DNA of 13,883 bases from Geodermatophilaceae bacterium (GTDB lineage Bacteria; Actinomycetota; Actinomycetes; Mycobacteriales; Geodermatophilaceae): NCBI GenBank assembly GCA_013812385.1, contig JACCTM010000464.1, positions 1 to 13,883 of the forward strand, given 5' to 3'. Positions within the stretch are counted from its first letter, which is position 1, and each line of letters opens with the position of its first letter. The notes beneath the pieces were generated by a model. It worked only from the letters and a program-made list of their open reading frames with translations. It did not search any database and had not been told where the DNA came from. The translations under genes were made by a program, and so were the position numbers. This document shows positions 7,301 to 13,143 of this stretch, piece after piece.

Positions 7301-8441
7301 TCGCGAGGCCGAGCCTGACCTGGAGGACCAGGTCATGACCATCGCCAATCGCGGTCCCTCCCTCGGTGTGCACATGGTGCTGTCGGCCTCGGCCGGTTCT
7401 CAAGTGCGGATGCGTCTGGCTGCCGCGCTCCCGGGCCGGATCGAACTGCGGCTCACCGACGCCTTCGATTCGGCGATCGACCGGCAGTTGTCCGCGTCGA
7501 TCCCCGCCGATCTCCCCGGCCGGGCACTGGTGCCAGGCGGAACCTTCGCACAGATCGCGTTGCCTCGCCTGGACGGCGCTTCGACCCTCAACGACCTCCC
7601 CGCGGGGGTCGACCATCTCGTCGGTCTGGTGTGCCGCCGTTGGCCGGGAGCCGGCGTCAGCCCGGTGCGGGTTCTTCCGGGTCTGTTGACATTGTCCGAG
7701 CTGATCGACTTCCAGGATCCTGTTCGGCTGCCGGCCGGCCTGAGCGCCGCCCTGTCGGTCGGACTCTCCGAGCGCGATCTTGCGCCCGTCCACGTCGACC
7801 TGTTCGGCAGCGATCCGCACCTGCAGATCTACGGCGAATCCCAGTCAGGCAAGTCCGCGTTCCTTCGCACGCTCCTGCGGCAACTCGCGCACGCCCGATC
7901 GCCGGCCGAACTAGGGATCGTCCTGGTCGATTACCGCCGGGCGCACCTGGACCTGGTGGCACCCGAGCACCTGCTCGCCTACTGCACCAGTGCGGCGGGG
8001 ACCCAGCAAGCCGTGGCCGAGGTCTGCCATGGTCTGGCGCAGCGGTTGCCGGGCCCGGACGTGACCACCGATCAGCTGCGGGCGCGCACCTGGTGGAGCG
8101 GTCGCGAGATCGTCGTCGTCGTCGACGATTACGACCTGGTCACCGCAGCCGCGGGAAACCCGCTGGCCCCGCTCACCGAGTACCTTCCCCAGGCCCGCGA
8201 CGTGGGCCTACACGTGGTCACCGCGCGCCGTACCGGGGGAGCCTCTCGTGCGATGTTCGAGCCGGTCACCCAGGCGCTCAGTGACCTCGGCGGGCCGGGG
8301 CTGCTGTTCTCCGGTGACCGGACCGAGGGCCGGCTGGTCGCTGGGATCGCCTCGTTGCGGCTGCCTCCTGGACGGGCACTGCTGGCCCGCCGGGGCATGG
8401 CACCCGAGCAGGTCCAGATCGCCTGGTCCGACCCCGCCTGA
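4332..8441 (+). CDS. eccC: Type VII secretion ATPase EccC, fused three-domain form
   Basis: EccC is the FtsK/SpoIIIE-type motor that recognises WXG substrates and drives export across the inner membrane. From GTG 4332 it is 1,369 residues. Two N-terminal membrane spans lie at about 41-60 and 68-89, followed by a linker and three ATPase domains. Domain 1 has Walker A GATGSGKS (512-519), Walker B VIIDEF (Asp626) and an ATQR segment. Domain 2 has GGALSGKS (875-882) and VIDGW (Asp985). Domain 3 has GESQSGKS (1168-1175) and VVDDYD (Asp1265/1266). Only domain 1 keeps the Asp-Glu pair of an active ATPase, the usual EccC pattern. Mycobacterial ESX-1 splits this protein into EccCa and EccCb; here it is one chain. 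GTG 4332 gives MTTVLVRRPA, the customary EccC opening, and is preferred over TTG 4314. A Gly/Ala-rich low-complexity linker lies before domain 2. Confidence 0.95.
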   Translation: MTTVLVRRPAPLKLAAPAAGDDPLVLAAPPQQNEQQSGSTNLAMLVMPLVSGSGSLLITLTNQDRPLFAAAGLLFMVVSVGLGIVLFVGTRSSARRKQRANRERYLDYLEGMRRSAREAAAQQRSRAALRHPAPDQLLDIARLPARRWERRPGDLDFLEIRLGAGATPLARTLSVQVDRANPLVTYDPVCLSAAESLVDRYAVLSDQPITVALAEIGYFSVVGDRPAARALARAVIGQLVALHPPDDLQVAVVRAAPLVDLWEWVKWLPHSVNGDSGVDAVGGSVALGSTDVGGPADDLLVSTSVHELLARIGVDLDLRRADAERRRGRPPGRGVRHLVVVVDGEFQYGAPYVDAGSSGSPSDLGIHVINLVAHRREEPEQVDARLTLAADAGARSCAGAVLEGKSRATDGVAMRTLDELEVSSVTALGRSLSPCRLAEDDVSDVLTSQVGLRDILGVSDVARLDPDRSWRPGSARDFLRVPVGVGAHGQPVYLDLKESARGGMGPHGLVIGATGSGKSEMLRTMVTSLVIGHPPEKLALLLVDFKGGATFAGFSDLPHMAGMVTNLAADPGLVQRFRDALYGELTRRQRMLAEAGNLANVQAYADLLEQSAGGMEPMPHLLVIIDEFTELLAARPDFAELFLAVGRIGRSIGVHLLLATQRLDPGKIRGLESHLSYRISLRTFSESESREALGVPDAYHLPPQPGAGYLKVDTTVFERFKAALVSTPYRRPDTEVRTVAPVVAFSTHPDMATARTAAGPDAMLGVPPGPSHDPTVTVTTPTILDVAVQRLSAVGAARARQVWISPLPRVLPLDAVFGGSSERAGVGARAGAVDGAGDGPEVSAVLGLEDKPGEQRQVPLVWDFTGAQGNLLILGGALSGKSVLLRTLICSLALRYQPCEVAVYCLDYGGGALAAMEGLPHVAGACTRSDPDRVRRTVADVLAMLDVRERLMSRYGWDGADSLRRARRAGSLPDDVLGDVFLVIDGWAALREAEPDLEDQVMTIANRGPSLGVHMVLSASAGSQVRMRLAAALPGRIELRLTDAFDSAIDRQLSASIPADLPGRALVPGGTFAQIALPRLDGASTLNDLPAGVDHLVGLVCRRWPGAGVSPVRVLPGLLTLSELIDFQDPVRLPAGLSAALSVGLSERDLAPVHVDLFGSDPHLQIYGESQSGKSAFLRTLLRQLAHARSPAELGIVLVDYRRAHLDLVAPEHLLAYCTSAAGTQQAVAEVCHGLAQRLPGPDVTTDQLRARTWWSGREIVVVVDDYDLVTAAAGNPLAPLTEYLPQARDVGLHVVTARRTGGASRAMFEPVTQALSDLGGPGLLFSGDRTEGRLVAGIASLRLPPGRALLARRGMAPEQVQIAWSDPA

Positions 8442-8524
8442 ACTCGGCTCGTTGGATCGCCCCAGTCCGTGGGAGCGAACCGGCATTGCGAGAGTGCGGC
8501 GGCCTTGTACGGGCTCGTCAGCGT

Positions 8525-9469
8525 TCAGCGGTGGCCCATGATGTCGGCGCCGAGTTCGAGGGCCGTGGTCAGGCTCCGGCCGGAGACCGTGCTCAGATCT
8601 ATCGTGGCACCCCGCCCCAGTTCCCGATCATGGGCCATCACGTGCGCCGCGGCGCCGTCGACCAGAAGTCGCTCGACAGCATCGGACCCGGGAACGCCGG
8701 TACCTACCCGGCTTCGGACCGGCATCAGGATCAGGCGGGTTCCGTTCTGCGCGGGCAACCCGCCCCGCCACCTGGCAAGCACCGCAGTCGTCGCTGCGAC
8801 GGCGTCCGTTGACGTTGCGCAGACCAGAACCACGGTGTCGAAGAGCTCGGCGACTGTGCAGAACTCGCCGACCCGACTGGCCACACCGGCGTCGACCACC
8901 ACGCTGGCATGTCCCGAGGCCGCGACGTCGAGCAGCCCGGCCAGCCCGGTCTCGGCCACGGTGCTCCCCGGCGGCGGCGCCGACAGCACGCGTAGTCCGG
9001 AACGAGTCACCGGAGTGGGTGGGATCCGTCCGTGCCGGCGCAACCCGGCCAGGACCTCGGTGACGCTGGGCGCATGCGGGATTCCCAGCCGCACGGCCCC
9101 GTCACAGGCATCACTGTGCATGGTGAGCAGCAGCGTCTGGTCATCCCTGGCTGCGGCCAGGACGCTTGCCAGCAGCGCGGCTGCGGTCGTCGTACCGACG
9201 CCGCCGGTGCTACCGATGACCGCGATTCGCCGCGGCCTGATCTGGCGCGATCGCAGGGCCGTTGCACTTGCATGCTGGTCGTGGGCGACGGTGGCGGCCC
9301 CATAGGTCGCCAGCCCACGCCGAATCGCACTGAGGAGTCGTCGCCAGTCCTGGGGCCCCCAGTCCCTGCGCGCTGCCGGTTGGTGACCGGATGCTCCCGG
9401 GCGCCGCAACGGTCGTGCTCGCGCATGGGCCGGTGCAGACCGGCCCTGCTCGGAAAGTGCCTGCTGCAC
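8525..9469 (-). CDS. MinD/ParA-like protein of the ESX locus (EspI-like) with degenerate P-loop
   Basis: The 314-residue protein has a basic, disordered N-terminus of about 80 residues followed by a MinD/ParA Rossmann fold. The P-loop region reads IGSTGGVGTTTAAALL (about residues 85-100). In canonical KGGVGKTT both the deviant Walker lysine and the P-loop lysine are present; here both are threonine (T88 and T93). SVVVDAG (Asp in the switch region) and VVLVCATSTDAVAA match later strands of the fold. ESX loci often encode such a protein (EspI in ESX-1, proposed to link secretion to ATP level); this call is by fold and position. GTG 9469 lies three bases after the eccD stop codon, so translation is probably coupled to eccD. 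It converges on eccC with an 83-bp gap in which I see no clear terminator. ATP hydrolysis is doubtful. Confidence 0.8.
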   Translation of the reverse strand: MQQALSEQGRSAPAHARARPLRRPGASGHQPAARRDWGPQDWRRLLSAIRRGLATYGAATVAHDQHASATALRSRQIRPRRIAVIGSTGGVGTTTAAALLASVLAAARDDQTLLLTMHSDACDGAVRLGIPHAPSVTEVLAGLRRHGRIPPTPVTRSGLRVLSAPPPGSTVAETGLAGLLDVAASGHASVVVDAGVASRVGEFCTVAELFDTVVLVCATSTDAVAATTAVLARWRGGLPAQNGTRLILMPVRSRVGTGVPGSDAVERLLVDGAAAHVMAHDRELGRGATIDLSTVSGRSLTTALELGADIMGHR

Positions 9470-9472
9470 AGC

Positions 9473-10402
9473 TCAGTTCACCAGCTCGCGGACCCACTGC
9501 AACACGCCGAGATTGGCCGCCATTAGTGGGATCAGGGTGGCAACGGCAAGTGCTTCGGTGACGTCGAGAAGTCGGCGACTTCGGGCGCCGCTGACATCGT
9601 TGCGGGCGGACAGGCCACCGCGAGCTAGTACGCCGGCCCAGATCAGGATCAGACCGAGGGCGGCGACCGTGCTGAGCCGGGGTTGCCCGCCGATGAGGTC
9701 CGCGGTCAGCTGGACCAACACCGCGGTGACTCCGGTCAGAACGAGGGCCAGCACATGCAGGAACTGGGTGAAGGCGCGGGCCCGCAGGATCAGGCAGCAG
9801 GCGATCGCTGCCGCCTGCGCCACCTGCACCGACGAACCCGCCATCTCGAGCCTGATCGCCCCTGCCGCGGTGAGTCCGGCCATGGCGAGCAGCGCTCCGG
9901 TGAGCAGCGCTCGAGACCTGGCGAAGGTCGCCACAACGGCGTCCGGGGCGACGCCGCCGCGGGTACGGACGACATAATCGAGACCGGCCAGGCCGCCGGC
10001 CGCCAGGCAGGCACGTGGCAGAACGCCCAGGGTCAGGATTCCCAGCACGGTGCCGACTGCGATGGCCTCGTCGACGGATCGACCGATTAGATCTGTGCCG
10101 GCCCAGCCCAGGGCAGCGCCGAACGTCACGGCCGAAGCGGCCGACCAGGCCACCAGCCCCGGCGCTGCTCGAGCCACGAGTGCTGCGCTGCCCAGGATGG
10201 CGGCACCGGCCAGCGCCGCTCGGGAGGCCGGGGTGAGCAGATCGGCGACCAGGGCGCCGGGCGCAGTCACAACGAGAACGAACCCGCCGATCCAGGCCAG
10301 ACCGATTGCCAACAAGACATGTGCGGCGACGGTCAACTCTCGGCGGGCCGCGGCCAGGCAACCCCACAGCAACGCTCCCGCGATTGCGGCGGGCATCGGC
10401 AC
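9473..10402 (-). CDS. eccD: EccD, C-terminal membrane part (separated by frameshift)
   Basis: This frame encodes 309 residues with about ten membrane spans, from PAAIAGALLWGCLAAA to LAVATLIPLMAANLGVLQWV. It corresponds to the channel half of EccD, the core ESX membrane protein. Together with the span at the end of the upstream fragment this makes about 11, the number known for EccD. It lacks the cytosolic ubiquitin-like domain, which is encoded in the preceding frame. GTG 10402 is the nominal start, but the frame is open further upstream and residues encoded before the GTG (ELWTTSSGSG) read naturally as the loop between spans one and two. On its own this piece would start inside the protein. 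The stop is three bases before the MinD-like start. Function depends on whether the frameshift is real. Confidence 0.85.
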   Translation of the reverse strand: MPMPAAIAGALLWGCLAAARRELTVAAHVLLAIGLAWIGGFVLVVTAPGALVADLLTPASRAALAGAAILGSAALVARAAPGLVAWSAASAVTFGAALGWAGTDLIGRSVDEAIAVGTVLGILTLGVLPRACLAAGGLAGLDYVVRTRGGVAPDAVVATFARSRALLTGALLAMAGLTAAGAIRLEMAGSSVQVAQAAAIACCLILRARAFTQFLHVLALVLTGVTAVLVQLTADLIGGQPRLSTVAALGLILIWAGVLARGGLSARNDVSGARSRRLLDVTEALAVATLIPLMAANLGVLQWVRELVN

Positions 10403-10830
10403 ACCACTGCCCGACGAGGTTGTCCACAGCTCGGCCGGGCCAGGACGATTCCGGCGAGAACGGCCAGGATCAGCACGGCCATCGTCGTGGTGTCCCGAGG
10501 ACGCCAGGTCCCCACGGTCTGGTCGACGGCGTCCTCGGTGGCGTCCCGGACGTCCTCGACGATGCTCTGGGCGGGAGCGCTGGACCGGGGGAAGAGTTCG
10601 AGGATGGCCCCGTCCCTAATCCGGGCCGAGTCCAGGCTGCTCGCCCAGGCCAGCCCCGTGCCGCCAACCGGACGCAGCATCCAGACCAGCGCAGCGGTGC
10701 GGTCGCGGTGGTCGGTGCACAAATCCAACAACTGGGCCATCAGATCACCGACCGGCACCGAACCGGGCAGACAGAGGTCGACCTGCCGGTCGGGGCTGAC
10801 GACGGTCACCCGACTGTGTCCGTTGGCCAT
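10333..10830 (-). CDS. eccD: EccD, N-terminal ubiquitin-like domain and first membrane span (frameshifted)
   Basis: Residues 1-82 form a YukD/ubiquitin-like domain (HSRVTVVSPDRQVDLCLPGS at 5-24 and IRDGAILELFPR at 71-82), as at the N-terminus of EccD. A linker with acidic residues follows, then one membrane span at about 115-131 (TTMAVLILAVLAGIVLA). After Arg132-Pro133 the frame turns into an Arg/Cys/Pro-rich tail (SCGQPRRAVVCRCPPQSRER) with no EccD character and stops at 10333, while the neighbouring minus-strand frame continues as EccD membrane spans. The start ATG 10830 is preceded by GAAGGGGG. The gene is first in its operon and divergent from metB. Real authentic-frame coding ends near 10432. 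Confidence 0.85.
   Translation of the reverse strand: MANGHSRVTVVSPDRQVDLCLPGSVPVGDLMAQLLDLCTDHRDRTAALVWMLRPVGGTGLAWASSLDSARIRDGAILELFPRSSAPAQSIVEDVRDATEDAVDQTVGTWRPRDTTTMAVLILAVLAGIVLARPSCGQPRRAVVCRCPPQSRERCCGVAWPRPAES
10403..10436 (-). other. eccD: Apparent one-base frameshift in eccD
   Basis: EccD-like sequence switches frame here. The stretch 10830-9473 is 1,358 bases; one extra base would give 453 codons including the stop, a normal EccD length. Adding a G within CGGCCGAGCTG (about 10430-10436) would join ...VLARP to ELWTTSSGSGVPMPAA. It may be a mutation, a sequencing error or, less likely, recoding. Confidence 0.75.
10420..10428 (+). promoter_or_regulatory. Perfect DnaA box inside eccD
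   Basis: TTGTCCACA lies within a 15-bp stretch (10419-10433) that is the exact inverse copy of 3836-3850 in the WXG/EccC divergent region. It is within about ten bases of the eccD frame switch. Confidence 0.45.
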
Positions 10831-10873
10831 GCGCCCCCTTCGTTAGGAATTCCCCCAACAATGTTTGGACCTC

Positions 10874-10879
10874 AGGCTA
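10874..10879 (-). promoter_or_regulatory. Candidate -10 element for the eccD operon
   Basis: TAGCCT on the minus strand would give a transcript start near 10867 and an untranslated leader of about 37 bases before ATG 10830. No -35 is evident. Confidence 0.3.
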
Positions 10880-10906
10880 GGGACTGAGAGCCGTTGCCCG
10901 CTGGTG

Positions 10907-10915
10907 TTGTCCACC
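10907..10915 (+). promoter_or_regulatory. Near-perfect DnaA box in the eccD/metB gap
   Basis: TTGTCCACC differs from the DnaA box TTGTCCACA at the last base. It lies in the gap between eccD and metB, upstream of both candidate promoters, and partly coincides with the place a -35 element of metB would occupy. Confidence 0.3.
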
Positions 10916-10932
10916 GCTGTCGGCCAGGTGGT

Positions 10933-10938
10933 TAGCCT
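10933..10938 (+). promoter_or_regulatory. Candidate -10 of metB, implying a leaderless mRNA
   Basis: TAGCCT is separated by seven bases from the A of ATG 10946. That is the usual distance from a -10 to the transcription start, so the mRNA would begin at the start codon. This agrees with the absence of any ribosome binding site before metB. Confidence 0.45.
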
Positions 10939-10945
10939 CGGCCCA

Positions 10946-12079
10946 ATGAAGTTCGAGACCACCGCCATCCACGCGGGGCAGGAGCCCGATCCGGTGACCG
11001 GCTCGGTCGTCGTCCCGATCCATCAGACCTCCACCTATGCCCAGGACGGGGTCGGTGGGCTGCGCTCGGGATATGAGTACAGCCGGACCGGAAATCCCAC
11101 CCGTACGGCGCTGGAGACCTGCCTTGCCGCTCTGGACGGTGGCGCACGGGGACTGGCCTTCGCCTCTGGCATGGCGGCCGAGGACACCCTGGTGCGCACG
11201 ATGTGCCGGCCGGGCGATCACGTGGTGATTCCGGCCGACGCGTACGGCGGGACGTATCGGCTGTTCAACGGCGTCCTGTCCGGCTGGGGAATCGAGTACA
11301 CGGCCGTCGATCTCAGTGACCTGGCTGCGGTTCGTGATGCGCTGCAGGCGAATACACGGCTGATCTGGTGCGAGACGCCGACCAATCCGTTGTTGTCCAT
11401 CGCCGATGTGATGGCCTTGGCCGAGATCGCCCACGGTGGGGGAGCCCGGCTGGTCGTGGACAACACATTCGCCTCGCCCTACCTCCAGCTTCCGCTGTCA
11501 CTCGGCGCCGACGCAGTGGTCTACTCCACGACGAAGTACCTCGGTGGCCACTCCGATGTCGTCGGCGGGGCTGTGGTCGTGGCTGACGCCGGGCTCGGAG
11601 CCGAACTCGGGTACGCCCAGAACGCGGTCGGCGCTGTCCCCGGCGCCTTTGACTCCTGGCTCGTGTTGCGCGGCATCAAGACTCTCGGCGTACGGATGGA
11701 TCGGCATTGCGTCAATGCCGGCAAGATCGCCGACTGGCTGTCTGGTCACCCGGGCGTCGAGTCGGTGCTCTATCCCGGACTACCGGGTCATGCCGGTCAC
11801 GACATCGCTGCACGCCAGATGCGCGGGTACGGCGGGATGGTGTCCTTTCTCGCTTCCGGTGGTGAGGGCGCGGCTCTCGACATCTGCGCGCGGACCAGGC
11901 TCTTCATCCTGGCTGAGTCACTGGGCGGGGTGGAATCGCTGATCGAGCACCCCGGTCGGATGACGCACGCCTCGACGGCCAATTCCCCGCTGCAGGTCTC
12001 GCCCGCGCTGGTGCGGCTCAGTGTCGGTATCGAAGACGTCGACGACCTGATCGCCGACCTTGACCAAGCCATGAATTGA
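10946..12079 (+). CDS. metB: Cystathionine gamma-synthase (PLP-dependent)
   Basis: The enzyme joins an O-acyl-homoserine with cysteine to form cystathionine, a cytosolic step of methionine synthesis by trans-sulfuration. The protein is 377 residues, normal for the Cys/Met metabolism PLP family. It opens MKFETTAIHAGQEPDPVTGS, typical of actinobacterial MetB. PLP contacts are visible: YEYSRTGNPT (Tyr45, Arg47), VVDNTF (Asp172) and the Schiff-base lysine in YSTTKYLGGHSD (Lys197). ATG 10946 is chosen because homology begins there; the frame opens 81 bases earlier without family sequence. A cystathionine gamma-lyase or mixed activity cannot be excluded from sequence, as the two are close paralogues. 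It is a monocistronic housekeeping gene marking the right boundary of the ESX island. Confidence 0.92.
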   Translation: MKFETTAIHAGQEPDPVTGSVVVPIHQTSTYAQDGVGGLRSGYEYSRTGNPTRTALETCLAALDGGARGLAFASGMAAEDTLVRTMCRPGDHVVIPADAYGGTYRLFNGVLSGWGIEYTAVDLSDLAAVRDALQANTRLIWCETPTNPLLSIADVMALAEIAHGGGARLVVDNTFASPYLQLPLSLGADAVVYSTTKYLGGHSDVVGGAVVVADAGLGAELGYAQNAVGAVPGAFDSWLVLRGIKTLGVRMDRHCVNAGKIADWLSGHPGVESVLYPGLPGHAGHDIAARQMRGYGGMVSFLASGGEGAALDICARTRLFILAESLGGVESLIEHPGRMTHASTANSPLQVSPALVRLSVGIEDVDDLIADLDQAMN

Positions 12080-12118
12080 ACGGGCTGGAGGTTCCGACTC
12101 GCCCGCTTGGCGATTGGC

Positions 12119-12163
12119 TCAAGGACGCCTTGTATTAAACCTATTGGCACAGGGCGTCCTTGA
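12119..12163. terminator. Long inverted repeat between convergent genes, probable bidirectional terminator
   Basis: TCAAGGACGCC (12119-12129) pairs perfectly with GGCGTCCTTGA (12153-12163); a G-U and a U-A pair extend the stem to 13. The 19-base loop is strikingly A/T-rich (TATTAAACCTATT). It lies 40 bases after the metB stop and 15 bases beyond the stop of the opposing gene. There is no T-tract, as is common for actinobacterial terminators. The left arm can also fold alone as CAAGG-ACG-CCTTG. Confidence 0.65.
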
Positions 12164-12178
12164 CTCCGTCGAGATCGG

Positions 12179-12529
12179 TCAGGCGCGGCCGTCTGGGGCT
12201 GGCGCCGGAGCGGGGACCTCGAGCCGGTCCAGGTCGAGGCAGCCGCTGATCTGGTAGCTGCCGCTCGTCGGCGCTCCGGTGGTGTCACCGTGGCCCATCA
12301 CGTCCGCGCCGCCTGCAGCACCGAGGTCCACCTTCTCGGAGTTCGCTGCTGGCTTCTCACCGCCGACCGCGTCAGGAACCGGACTCCAGGAAACCGGGGC
12401 TGCGGTGAACCAGCCGGCCGCATCGAGGCACCCGTCGCTGGTGGCCACGACATGGTCGCCGACGACCAGGCACGCCGTAGCCAGCGAGGCGCCGCCGAGC
12501 AACGCCGCCGGCCAGGCCCGGTAACTCAA
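12179..12529 (-). CDS. Small putative exported protein
   Basis: The product is 116 residues. Its N-terminus, MSYRAWPAALLGGASLATAC, is a short basic and then hydrophobic segment like a signal peptide. The LATAC sequence could be a weak lipobox, with Cys20 as a lipid anchor. The rest is polar, Gly/Ala/Pro-rich and of low complexity, ending in a Pro/Ala tail; two further cysteines (Cys34 and Cys97) could form a disulfide outside the cell. I do not recognise the family. The TTG start overlaps the stop of the GNAT gene in TTGA, so it is translated with that gene. It is third in the VWA-GNAT operon, with no visible functional link. Confidence 0.6.
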   Translation of the reverse strand: MSYRAWPAALLGGASLATACLVVGDHVVATSDGCLDAAGWFTAAPVSWSPVPDAVGGEKPAANSEKVDLGAAGGADVMGHGDTTGAPTSGSYQISGCLDLDRLEVPAPAPAPDGRA

Positions 12530-13143
12530 CGTGCACCCCCGCCGAGCTGCGGGGCGGCTTCGCTTGGCCGCTCGATCTTGACCCCGGCCAGCTGCGGGGC
12601 GGCTTCGCTTGGCCGCTCCACGTCGAGCACCCTGCGCACCATGCCCACGTGATCCTCGGGCACGTCAGGAAGCGGGAACGGCGTCGTGACGGGCGCGAAG
12701 CCGAGCCGCAGGTAGAACCGTTCAGCGCTGAGCCGAGCGTTGCACCAGATCAGATCCCCACCCCGCCGCGCTACGTACTCCACTGCGGCTTCGACGAGCA
12801 ATCGGCCGAGCCCGGTGCCCCGAACGCCAGGATCGGTGGCCATCGCCCGCAGCTGCCAGGCCACGTGCGCCGGCTCCTGTAGTGCCTGCGGCCACGGACA
12901 CGGCACCGGTTCCAGGCGCACGCAGCCCACGACCGTGCGGTCACCGTCGGCCGGACGTACGGCGAGGTAAGCGGTGTCCGGGTTCCGGTCTCCGGTGACC
13001 GCCATCTGCTCGATTGTCAGATGCGGGCGTAGTACGGCCCGCCGCAGGGCAACTGTTTCCTCCGCGCTGGAACGGGTCACGACGAAGCCACCGGTCGACC
13101 CGGAACCGGAGGGGAGGAGCGTGGGCTCGACGTAGGCACTCAT
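12526..13143 (-). CDS. GNAT-family N-acetyltransferase with a repeat-derived C-terminal tail
   Basis: This 205-residue protein transfers an acetyl group from acetyl-CoA to an unknown amine. The acetyl-CoA pyrophosphate-binding motif is VRGTGLGR (residues 107-114), preceded by the strand QLRAMATDP and followed by the helix LLVEAAVEYVA. SAERFYLRLGFAPV (about 139-152) is the usual C-terminal GNAT motif. The enzymatic domain ends near VRRVLD (174). After that, ERPSEAAPQL occurs twice (176-185 and 191-200), encoded by a perfect 29-bp direct repeat, so the tail is probably an inserted repeat rather than part of the fold. The start ATG overlaps the upstream VWA stop as ATGA, and the stop overlaps the downstream start as TTGA, giving a tightly coupled operon. 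The substrate is not predictable. Confidence 0.85.
   Translation of the reverse strand: MSAYVEPTLLPSGSGSTGGFVVTRSSAEETVALRRAVLRPHLTIEQMAVTGDRNPDTAYLAVRPADGDRTVVGCVRLEPVPCPWPQALQEPAHVAWQLRAMATDPGVRGTGLGRLLVEAAVEYVARRGGDLIWCNARLSAERFYLRLGFAPVTTPFPLPDVPEDHVGMVRRVLDVERPSEAAPQLAGVKIERPSEAAPQLGGGAR
12545..12618. repeat. Two identical 29-bp repeats with 45-bp period
   Basis: Bases 12545-12573 and 12590-12618 are identical, while the 16 bases between them are unique. Each unit contains an inverted repeat GCGGC...GCCGC (stem 5-7 bp, 8-base loop), like REP-type elements. Both are in frame with the GNAT gene and encode ERPSEAAPQL. Confidence 0.85.

Noticed and set aside
5633..7318. Plus-strand open frame of 561 codons inside eccC
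   Set aside because: It is an out-of-frame reading of EccC with an Arg/Gly-rich product; the EccC frame carries all Walker motifs.
8469..9305. Plus-strand open frame of 278 codons
   Set aside because: It is antisense to the MinD-like gene; Ser/Thr/Ala-rich without motifs.
9210..10427. Minus-strand open frame of 405 codons overlapping eccD and the MinD-like gene
   Set aside because: It is an alternative frame with an Arg/Gly/Pro-rich product. The other frame gives about ten clear membrane spans.
10855..10868. Operator-like palindrome CCAACAATGTTTGG before eccD
   Set aside because: Only 10 of 14 positions are symmetric; too weak to claim as a regulator site.
10831..10945. SAM-type riboswitch upstream of metB
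   Set aside because: The upstream gap is only 115 bp and the transcript seems leaderless, leaving no room for an aptamer.
12545..12618. CRISPR array suggested by repeats with a regular period
   Set aside because: Only two units with a 16-base gap lying inside a gene, translated in frame, and no cas genes.
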